From: Bradyrhizobium sp. CCGE-LA001
GTDB taxonomy: Bacteria; Pseudomonadota; Alphaproteobacteria; Rhizobiales; Xanthobacteraceae
DNA: 64,000 bases
Direction: 5' to 3'
Assembly: GCF_000296215.2 (NCBI RefSeq)
Contig: NZ_CP013949.1
Span: 682,001 to 746,000, forward strand
Shown here: one piece after another, positions 57,977 through 64,000 of the stretch
How positions within the stretch are numbered: position 1 is the stretch's first letter
Layout of the letters: each line of letters opens with the position of its first letter
Program-made: the position numbers and the translations under genes
Notes under the pieces: generated by a model
The model's input: the letters and a program-made list of their open reading frames with translations, nothing else
What the model was told of the DNA's origin: nothing
The model's database searches: none

Positions 57977-58795
57977 TCACCCGATCGGCTTCTCGCCGTG
58001 CCGCTTCGACAGCGTGAAAATCTCGACACCGGTCGCGGTGACGCCGACCGAATGCTCGAACTGCGCCGACAGCGAGCGGTCGCGGGTCACCGCGGTCCAG
58101 CCGTCGGAGAGGATCTTCACATGCGGCTTGCCGAGATTGATCATCGGCTCGATGGTGAAGAACATGCCGGGCTTGAGCTGCACGCCCTCGCCGGGACGAC
58201 CGATATGGATGATGTTCGGCTCGTCGTGGAACATGCGCCCGAGGCCATGGCCGCAGAAATCGCGCACGACGCTCATGCCCTGCGGCTCGACGAAGCTCTG
58301 AATGGCGTGGCCGATGTCGCCGGTGGTGGCGCCGGGCTTCACGGCGGCGATGCCGCGCATCATCGCTTCATAGGTGACTTCGATCAGCCGCTCGGCCTTG
58401 CGCGCGATCGGGCCGACCGCATACATCCGGCTGGAATCGCCATACCAGCCGTCGACGATGAAGGTGACGTCGATGTTGACGATGTCGCCTTCCTTCAGCG
58501 GACGGTCGCCGGGCATGCCGTGGCAGACGACGTGGTTGAGCGAGGTGCAGGTCGAGTAGCGGTAGCCGCGATACATCAGCGTCGCCGGATAGGCGCCGTT
58601 GCTGAAGGCGAAGTCGCGGACGAATTCGTCGATCGTCGAGGTCGGCACGCCCGGAGCGACGATGTCGGTGAGCTCGTCGAGGCACTTCGCCACCAGCGCG
58701 CCGGCCTTGCGCATGCCGGCAAACGCGGCTGGCCCATGCAGCTTGATCTGTCCGGTCTTGCGCAGGGAGGTATCGGTGGCTTCGACGTAGCTCAT
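57977..58795 (-). CDS. map: type I methionine aminopeptidase
   Basis: A 272-aa enzyme that removes the initiator Met from new proteins. Metal ligands are all visible: D in NIDVTFIVDGWYGDSSRM (two Asp), H in CGHGLGRMFH, E in FTIEPM and E in QFEHSVGVTATGVE. The catalytic His is in SLNHVVCHGMP. A 20-residue N-terminal extension over the E. coli form is usual in alphaproteobacteria. The gene is separate from radC by 79 bp, with no sign of a common operon beyond direction. Confidence 0.93.
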   Translation of the reverse strand: MSYVEATDTSLRKTGQIKLHGPAAFAGMRKAGALVAKCLDELTDIVAPGVPTSTIDEFVRDFAFSNGAYPATLMYRGYRYSTCTSLNHVVCHGMPGDRPLKEGDIVNIDVTFIVDGWYGDSSRMYAVGPIARKAERLIEVTYEAMMRGIAAVKPGATTGDIGHAIQSFVEPQGMSVVRDFCGHGLGRMFHDEPNIIHIGRPGEGVQLKPGMFFTIEPMINLGKPHVKILSDGWTAVTRDRSLSAQFEHSVGVTATGVEIFTLSKRHGEKPIG

Positions 58796-58920
58796 GCGAG
58801 AACTGTCTTCCGGGCTCGGTCTGATCTGGATATCGGCGGAAAGGCTTGATTTCAGGCCCTAATCTAATGATTGCGGGCCTTCATGCAAGCCGAGCGTACT
58901 CTTTGCGCCCGAAAGCCGGC

Positions 58921-60237
58921 CTAATTCGGGACTTCTACGGTGGTTTCGACCGGCAGGGCGCCGCCGCGGATGCGGATTTCGCGGACCGGGTAGGGAACCC
59001 GGATGCCCTCCTGCTTGAAGGCGTCCCACAGCGCCAGCATCACGTCGCTTTTGACGGTGTCCATGCCGTCGGGGTCGGCGAGCCACAGGGTCAACGAGAA
59101 CTTCATCCCTGCCTCCGCAAACTCGGTCAGAATGCAGTTCGGCGGCTTGCCCTTCTGGGCGCGGGGGTGGGCGGCGGCGGTCTCGGCGGCGAGCTTGCAG
59201 ACCAGCCGGGGGTCGGCGTCGTAATTGGTGCCGAAGGCGATCTTCACCAGCGTGTTCTTGTCGGTATAGGTCCAGTTGACGACCTTCTGCGTCACCAGAT
59301 CCTCGTTCGGCACCAGGAATTCGCGCCCGTCGCCGGCTGCGACGGAAATATAGCGCGTCTTCATCGCGCTGATGCGCCCGGTGTTGTCGCCGATGGTGAC
59401 GAGGTCGCCGGGCTTCACCGATTTGTCCGCGAGCAGGATGATCCCTGAGATGAAGTTGGCGACGATCTTCTGCAGGCCGATACCGATGCCGACGCCGACC
59501 GCGCCGGAGAATACCGCGAGCGCCGACAGATCGATACCCACGGCGCCAAGCGCAATGACGATTGCGACGGCAAGAAGCCCGATGCGGATGATCTTCACCA
59601 GCAGCACCTGCACCGACGGCGTCAGGTCTGTGGTCGCGTTGATCCGGCTCTCGGCGAAATTGCTCGCGATATTGGTCAGCCAGAGCGCGATCAGCAGCAG
59701 CGCGCCGGCCTTGATCGCCAACAGCGGGGTCAGCCTGAGGCCGCCGAGCACGATGGCGAAGGAATCGAGCAGCTCCACCGTCGTTTCCAGCTGCCCGATG
59801 ATGGAAAGCGCGGCGATGAACCAGGCCGTGATCGACACCAGCTTGACGATGAACGCGTTGCGCAGGACCGACGTCACCAGCCGGATCACGAGCCAGGCCA
59901 GCCCCATCTTGGCAGCGACCATCAGGAGATAGCTGCGGCTCGGCCAGGTCGCGTGGTACATCACCACGCGCGAGACGATCACGAGCAGCGTGAACACCGC
60001 CGTCGAGGCGCTCGCGACCATCACCCGTGCGAAGTGCCGGAGCGGCAGCGGCCAGCGCATCGCCAGGGACGTCATGTCGACCCGGCTGCGAATGCCGGCC
60101 TCAGCGGCATAGGCGATGCCGGCCGCGGCCAGGATGAGGCCGAATTGCAGGTAGAACCAGGGTGACGAGATTTCCGCCCCGACGCTGCGTGCAGTGGTCT
60201 GCACGAACTCCATGAGGTCTTTGAGGTCCATGTCCAT
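58921..60237 (-). CDS. MscS-family mechanosensitive channel
   Basis: A 438-aa inner-membrane channel with about five or six helices in the first 240 residues; the pore helix is ALAVFSGAVGVGIGIGLQKIVANFISGIILL and is followed by PGDLVTIGDNTGRISAMKTRYISV, the MscS beta domain, and the C-terminal vestibule. It opens on membrane tension and releases solutes. ATG 60237 gives MDMDLKDL; the frame is open further up but without a leader-like sequence. It is divergent from the antiporter gene, and the 211-bp gap 60238-60448 shows no clear site. Confidence 0.9.
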   Translation of the reverse strand: MDMDLKDLMEFVQTTARSVGAEISSPWFYLQFGLILAAAGIAYAAEAGIRSRVDMTSLAMRWPLPLRHFARVMVASASTAVFTLLVIVSRVVMYHATWPSRSYLLMVAAKMGLAWLVIRLVTSVLRNAFIVKLVSITAWFIAALSIIGQLETTVELLDSFAIVLGGLRLTPLLAIKAGALLLIALWLTNIASNFAESRINATTDLTPSVQVLLVKIIRIGLLAVAIVIALGAVGIDLSALAVFSGAVGVGIGIGLQKIVANFISGIILLADKSVKPGDLVTIGDNTGRISAMKTRYISVAAGDGREFLVPNEDLVTQKVVNWTYTDKNTLVKIAFGTNYDADPRLVCKLAAETAAAHPRAQKGKPPNCILTEFAEAGMKFSLTLWLADPDGMDTVKSDVMLALWDAFKQEGIRVPYPVREIRIRGGALPVETTVEVPN

Positions 60238-60448
60238 CGGTCTCGTCGGGAAGCAGGCGGGCGCAATTGATTCGAGGGGGCCGCAGAATCCCACAAAGGG
60301 TGCGGCCGAGCCATCGATACACCGTGAAGTGAAGCGCGTTAAGGCCGCAAAATGCGGGCACATTGCCGCGAGCGGGAGAAAATGGGTTGGCGCAGGAGAA
60401 TGCCGACGATAAGGATGGATATTCCAGCGATTTGTACCCGGAAGGTGG

Positions 60449-62242
60449 ATGGCCTCTCTCGACTCCGTCAGTCTCGCCATATTGCTCGGCGCCGTCCTCG
60501 TCATGGCCGGCATTCTCTCCAGCCTGCTGGCGCTGCGCTTCGGCGCGCCGTTGCTGCTCGTCTTTCTTGCCATCGGCATGCTCGCCGGCGATTCCGGCCC
60601 CGGTCAGCTCCAGTTCGACGACGTCCGCACCACCTATCTGGTCGGATCGGTCGCACTCGCCTTGATCCTGTTCGACGGCGGCCTCAGGACACGCTTTGCC
60701 AGCATCCGCACCGTGCTCGCACCCTCCGTAGTGCTGGCGACGATCGGCGTGCTGCTGACGGCGCTGATCACGGCCCCGTTCGCGAAATACGCCCTCGACC
60801 TCAACTGGTCGGAATCGCTGCTGGTCGGCGCCGTCGTGGCCTCGACCGACGCCGCCGCGGTGTTCCTGCTGGTGCACACCCAGGGCCTGCGCCTGCGCCC
60901 GCGTGTCGGCGCGACGCTGGAGGCGGAATCCGGCACCAACGACCCCTTCGCGATTTTCCTCACCTTGATGCTGGTCGAATACATCTCGCTCGGAACGAGC
61001 TCGCCCGGCCATGTGCTGGTGGAGTTCATCCAGGAGGCGGTGCTGGGTGCCGTCGTCGGCGTCATCGGCGGACGCCTCGTCGTCATCGCGCTGAACCAGG
61101 TGGCGCTGCCGCAGGGCCTGCATGCGCCATTCGTGACGACCGCTGCGCTCGTCATCTTCGGCGGCTCGCAGATCATGCACGCCTCCGGCTTCCTCGCCGT
61201 CTATCTCGCCGGCATCATCATCGGCAACCGGCCGACGCGCGCGCACAATTCCGTGGTGGCCTTCCTGGACGCCGCGACCTGGCTGGCACAGATCGTGATG
61301 TTCGTGCTGCTCGGCCTGCTGGTCTCGCCGAACCGGCTCGGTGCCAGTCTTTTGCCGGCGATCGCCGTCGCGCTGGTCCTGATGCTGGTCGCCCGACCGA
61401 TCGCGGTGTTCGCGTGCCTTGGCCCGTTCCGCTTCAATTGGCGCGAAAAGATCTTCATCGCCTGGACCGGCCTGCGCGGCGCGGTCGCGATCTTCCTGGC
61501 GTCGATCCCGATGCTGGTCGGCCTGCCCAAGGCCTATCTCTATTTCGACGTCGCCTTCGTCGTCGTCATCATCTCGCTGCTGCTGCAGGGTTGGACGCTG
61601 GCGCCTGCTGCGCGCAAGCTGCACGTGGCGCTGCCGCGCGCCGAGCGCGGCCCGCGTCGTGTCGAGCTCGATCTGCCCGGCCAGCTCGAGCAGCAGCTGG
61701 TCGGCTATCCGGTGCGGCCGAAGAGCCTGTATTTCCGCCGTGGCCTGATCCCGTCGTGGTCCAAGCCGACGCTGGTGATCCGCAACGAGAACATCCTGAC
61801 GCCGATGGAGGCCGAGCCGATCGCGCCCGGCGACTACATCTACCTCTTGGCGCCGCCGGAAAAGGCCGAGGCGCTCGACCGCTTCTTCGTCGACATGCAG
61901 CCGAGCTCGGCGCCCGATCCGCATCTGCTCGGCGACTTCATGGTCTCCGGCGAGCACACGCTCGCCGAGCTCGCCGGGATCTACGGCGTGAAGGTCGGCG
62001 AGGACGACGGCAAGCTAACCCTCGCCGATTATTTCGACGTCCATCTCGACCACGCGCCGAAGGAGGGTGCCGAGCTGCCGTTGGACGAGATCGTGCTGGT
62101 CGCACGCAGCATCTCCGGCGGCCGCGTCAACGTCGTCGGCCTGCGCCTGCCGGAAGAGGACGAGACCCCGCCGGCAGTGACGCGCGCACAAATACTGCGG
62201 AAGAAGCTCGCCGATGTCTGGGCCTCTGTGGCGGGGGTTTAG
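60449..62242 (+). CDS. CPA1 cation/proton antiporter (NhaP2/CvrA-like)
   Basis: A 597-aa inner-membrane antiporter. About twelve helices occupy residues 1-390, with STDAAAVF and ESGTNDPFAIF carrying the acidic residues that exchange H+ for K+ or Na+, and RGAVAIFLA in the helix near 345. The soluble part has a TrkA-C domain (ENILTPMEAEPIAPGDYIYLLAPP, about 440-480) and a CorC_HlyC-like C-terminal domain from about 500, as in E. coli CvrA and Vibrio NhaP2. It should regulate cytoplasmic K+ and volume, a fit with the MscS gene opposite. AAGG lies 5 nt before ATG 60449. Confidence 0.92.
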   Translation: MASLDSVSLAILLGAVLVMAGILSSLLALRFGAPLLLVFLAIGMLAGDSGPGQLQFDDVRTTYLVGSVALALILFDGGLRTRFASIRTVLAPSVVLATIGVLLTALITAPFAKYALDLNWSESLLVGAVVASTDAAAVFLLVHTQGLRLRPRVGATLEAESGTNDPFAIFLTLMLVEYISLGTSSPGHVLVEFIQEAVLGAVVGVIGGRLVVIALNQVALPQGLHAPFVTTAALVIFGGSQIMHASGFLAVYLAGIIIGNRPTRAHNSVVAFLDAATWLAQIVMFVLLGLLVSPNRLGASLLPAIAVALVLMLVARPIAVFACLGPFRFNWREKIFIAWTGLRGAVAIFLASIPMLVGLPKAYLYFDVAFVVVIISLLLQGWTLAPAARKLHVALPRAERGPRRVELDLPGQLEQQLVGYPVRPKSLYFRRGLIPSWSKPTLVIRNENILTPMEAEPIAPGDYIYLLAPPEKAEALDRFFVDMQPSSAPDPHLLGDFMVSGEHTLAELAGIYGVKVGEDDGKLTLADYFDVHLDHAPKEGAELPLDEIVLVARSISGGRVNVVGLRLPEEDETPPAVTRAQILRKKLADVWASVAGV

Positions 62243-62262
62243 GCGCGCCTTGCAGCCGGACG

Positions 62263-62347
62263 CGTAGCCCGGATGAAGCGAGGCGTAATCCGGGATGCTT
62301 CTCCCGTGGCACCGTCCCGGATTACGCTTCGCTCCATCCGGGCTACG
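62263..62347. repeat. nested inverted repeat, CGTAGCCCGGATG family
   Basis: Left part CGTAGCCCGGATGAAGCG and GGCGTAATCCGGGA mirror right parts TCCCGGATTACGC and CGCTCCATCCGGGCTACG. It lies between the convergent antiporter and modC genes, 12 bp from the modC stop, and is a relative of the element at 29626-29715. It could end transcription on both strands. Confidence 0.75.
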
Positions 62348-62358
62348 AAACTCCCCCG

Positions 62359-63021
62359 TTACGCCAGCACCTTCACCCCGCCAAGACTCGTCACCCGGCC
62401 CTGCTTCAGCATCACGATCTGCGTTGCGAGCTGGCGCAGCTCGGCGACGTCGTGGCTGACATAGACCATCGGCACATTGGCTTCATCCCGCAGCCGCGTC
62501 AGATACGGCAGGATCTCGAGCTTGCGGCCCTCGTCGAGCGCGCCGAGCGGCTCGTCGAGCAAGAGGAGGCGCGGCCGCGCCAGCAGCGCGCGGCCGAGCG
62601 CGACGCGCTGGCGCTCACCGCCGGAGAGTTTTCCGGGGCGGCGATCCTGCAGAGCACCGATGTCGAGCAGATCGATGATGCGCTTGTGCTGGGCGCGATC
62701 CGGCGCAAGGCCGTTCATCCGCCGTCCGTAATCGAGGTTCTGCGCGACGCTGAGGTGCGGAAACAGCCGCGCATCCTGGAACACATAGCCGATGCGGCGG
62801 CGATAAGTCGGCACGTGGAGGCCGGCGGCGGTGTCGTCGACGGTCTCGCCGTCGATCACGATGGTGCCGCGGTCGGGCCGCAGCAGCCCTGCGATCATGT
62901 TGACCAGCGAGGTCTTGCCGGCGCCCGATGCGCCGAACAGGCCGATGACGCGGCCCTCGCTGGTGAAGGACGCGGAGAGCGAGAATTCGCCGAGCTTCTT
63001 TTCGACATCGACGCGCAGCAT
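62359..63021 (-). CDS. modC: molybdate ABC transporter ATPase, short form
   Basis: A 220-aa nucleotide-binding subunit: Walker A GASGAGKTS at about 31-39, Q-loop VFQDARLFPHLSV, signature LSGGERQRV, Walker B LLLLDEP, H-loop VSHDVAELRQLA. The order modA-modB-modC and the typical RRRIGYVFQDARLFPH favour molybdate. Usual ModC has about 350 residues with a Mop/TOBE domain that binds molybdate and gives feedback; here the protein ends after the ATPase domain. ATG 63021 overlaps nothing and lies 2 bp after the modB stop. The repeat at 62263-62347 begins right after the gene. Confidence 0.88.
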   Translation of the reverse strand: MLRVDVEKKLGEFSLSASFTSEGRVIGLFGASGAGKTSLVNMIAGLLRPDRGTIVIDGETVDDTAAGLHVPTYRRRIGYVFQDARLFPHLSVAQNLDYGRRMNGLAPDRAQHKRIIDLLDIGALQDRRPGKLSGGERQRVALGRALLARPRLLLLDEPLGALDEGRKLEILPYLTRLRDEANVPMVYVSHDVAELRQLATQIVMLKQGRVTSLGGVKVLA

Positions 63022-63023
63022 GG

Positions 63024-63722
63024 TCAATTCCCGTGCAGCCGCGCGGTGGCGCGGCGGGCGAACCATTCGGCCGCGATCAGCGCGCCGATCGCGAGCACGA
63101 CCGAGACGATGACGAGCCGGCCGGCGGCGGCATCGCCGTCAGGTGTCTGGATCAGCGAATAGATCGCGGACGAGATGGTCTGGGTCTCGCCGGGAATGTT
63201 GGAGACGAAGGTGATGGTGGCGCCGAACTCGCCGATCGCTTTGGCAAAGCCGAGCACCATGCCGGCGAGCACGCCGGGCAGGGCCAGCGGCAGCGTCACC
63301 GTGAAGAACACTTTCCATGGCGCCGCGCCGAGCGTCTCGGCGGCCTGCTCGAGCCGGCGGTCGATCGCCTCGATCGACAGCCGCATCGGCCGGACGAGAA
63401 GCGGAAACGCCATCACGCCGCAGGCGAGTGCCGCGCCGGTCCAGCGGAACGAGAAGACGATGCCGAGATGGTCGGCGAGGAAGCCGCCAACGAGGCCTTT
63501 GCGGCCGAAGGTCAGAAGCAGCAGATAGCCGGTGACGACCGGCGGCAGCACCAGCGGCAGATGCACCACGGCGTCGAGAAACGACTTGCCCCAAAAGTCA
63601 TGGCGGGCGAGCAGCCATGCCAGCGCGATGCCGAACGGCGTTGCCACCAGGGTCGCAATGACGGCGACCCTGAGCGAGAGCAGGATCGCCGTCCATTCAG
63701 CGGGAGAGATGTCGAGCATCAA
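63024..63722 (-). CDS. modB: molybdate ABC transporter permease
   Basis: A 232-aa inner-membrane permease with about five or six helices. The coupling loop AAETLGAAPWKVFFTVTLPLALPGVLAG and GFAKAIGEFGATITFVSNIPGET are the known ModB motifs, and HLPLVLPPVVTGYLLLLTFG lies in the N-terminal half. It takes molybdate from ModA and passes it across the membrane by ATP hydrolysis in ModC. A 10-bp gap separates it from modA. Confidence 0.93.
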   Translation of the reverse strand: MMLDISPAEWTAILLSLRVAVIATLVATPFGIALAWLLARHDFWGKSFLDAVVHLPLVLPPVVTGYLLLLTFGRKGLVGGFLADHLGIVFSFRWTGAALACGVMAFPLLVRPMRLSIEAIDRRLEQAAETLGAAPWKVFFTVTLPLALPGVLAGMVLGFAKAIGEFGATITFVSNIPGETQTISSAIYSLIQTPDGDAAAGRLVIVSVVLAIGALIAAEWFARRATARLHGN

Positions 63723-63732
63723 GCGACGAAGA

Positions 63733-64000
63733 TCAGGTGCTGGGGCTCACCAGGAATTTGAAGCCGTACTTTTCCAGGATGGTCTTGGCCGCCGACGAGC
63801 GCAGGAAGGCGAGATAATCGCTGGTCTCGCTCTTCGCGGTGGTGGTCGCCGCGACCGGATAGATGATCGCGGGATGCGAGTCCGCCGGGAAGCTGCCGAC
63901 GATCTTCACGCCAGGCTCGACCTTGGCGTCGGTCGCATAGACGATGCCGAGCGCGGCCTCGCCGCGGGCGACCAGCGTCAGCGCGGCGCGCACGCTCTCG
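63733..64000 (-). CDS. modA: molybdate-binding protein, 3' part
   Basis: The last 88 residues of a periplasmic binding protein; the rest is outside the window. VARGEAALGIVYATDAKVEPGV and FPADSHPAIIYPVAATTTAKS are the ModA C-terminal features, and the ending FLRSSAAKTILEKYGF is the usual closing helix. The position directly before modB supports the call. It heads the modABC operon on the minus strand. Confidence 0.9.
   Translation of the reverse strand, partial: ESVRAALTLVARGEAALGIVYATDAKVEPGVKIVGSFPADSHPAIIYPVAATTTAKSETSDYLAFLRSSAAKTILEKYGFKFLVSPST

Noticed and set aside
60352..63162. A 936-codon open frame on the plus strand
   Set aside because: It runs in another frame through the antiporter and then antisense to modC and modB. 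Its product is Arg/Ala low complexity and has no motif. It is a shadow of GC-rich genes.
1..64000. CRISPR array, prophage or transposase
   Set aside because: No regularly spaced repeats, cas, phage structural, integrase or transposase genes could be seen. The short repeats found are single palindromic elements in gene gaps.

Overview
The window is GC-rich alphaproteobacterial chromosome, most like Bradyrhizobium or a close relative in the Nitrobacteraceae. This rests on the dense GC3-rich coding, the many acyl-CoA, aromatic and ABC-transport genes, the rhizobial-type outer-membrane barrel, and several palindromic intergenic repeats that I recall as common in Bradyrhizobium genomes. No search was run. 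I see no insertion sequence, transposase, integrase, prophage or CRISPR array.

Layout. 1-4323: end of an alpha/beta hydrolase, then an acyl-CoA ligase, an RraA-like protein, a cupin and a TctC/Bug binding-protein gene broken by an in-frame TAG. 4605-10747: a class III cyclase/TolB/TPR protein, a PAP2/haloperoxidase-like enzyme beginning with sixteen Met-Gly pairs, and a convergent three-frame unit (VOC protein, 91-codon frame, 815-aa HExxH protein). 10880-10956: tRNA-Arg(CCU). 11097-14722: an amidohydrolase, a redoxin/DsrE/DoxX set and its divergent LysR gene. 14755-21186: a divergent beta-oxidation locus (LCAD-like dehydrogenase, SDR, two MaoC half-hydratases, SCP-x-type thiolase against TetR and acyl-CoA ligase) around a perfect TTACCCATGGGTAA palindrome. 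21267-25234: hydrolase, ketopantoate-reductase-like and crotonase genes, then a LysR gene. 25346-29608: FAD oxidoreductase and a NitT/TauT-type ABC transporter. 29722-34974: an aromatic locus (gentisate dioxygenase, zeta-class GST isomerase, MarR, aryl-CoA ligase, salicylyl-CoA-hydroxylase-like flavoprotein), with the same 25-bp motif upstream of both outer genes. 35165-46691: envelope and housekeeping genes, including ferredoxin-NADP reductase, an FMN glutamate-synthase-family protein, PilZ, a CorC-type CBS protein and a chemotaxis transducer. 46901-49537: a fused two-barrel outer-membrane protein behind a Fur-like palindrome, and a small secreted protein. 49677-54966: creatininase-family amidase divergent from an NMT1-type ABC transporter, hydroxyacid dehydrogenase and double-Inh protein. 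55060-64000: Sel1 protein, DUF4239-like protein, RadC, Map, MscS, a CPA1 antiporter and modCBA running off the edge.

The observations most worth following are the shared operator of the gentisate locus and its missing steps; the 38-bp radC-end repeats bracketing the DUF4239-like gene; the Met-Gly tract; the unclassified HExxH protein; the barrel-porin fusion with its palindrome; and the beta-oxidation set that resembles the peroxisomal branched-chain pathway split into separate genes.
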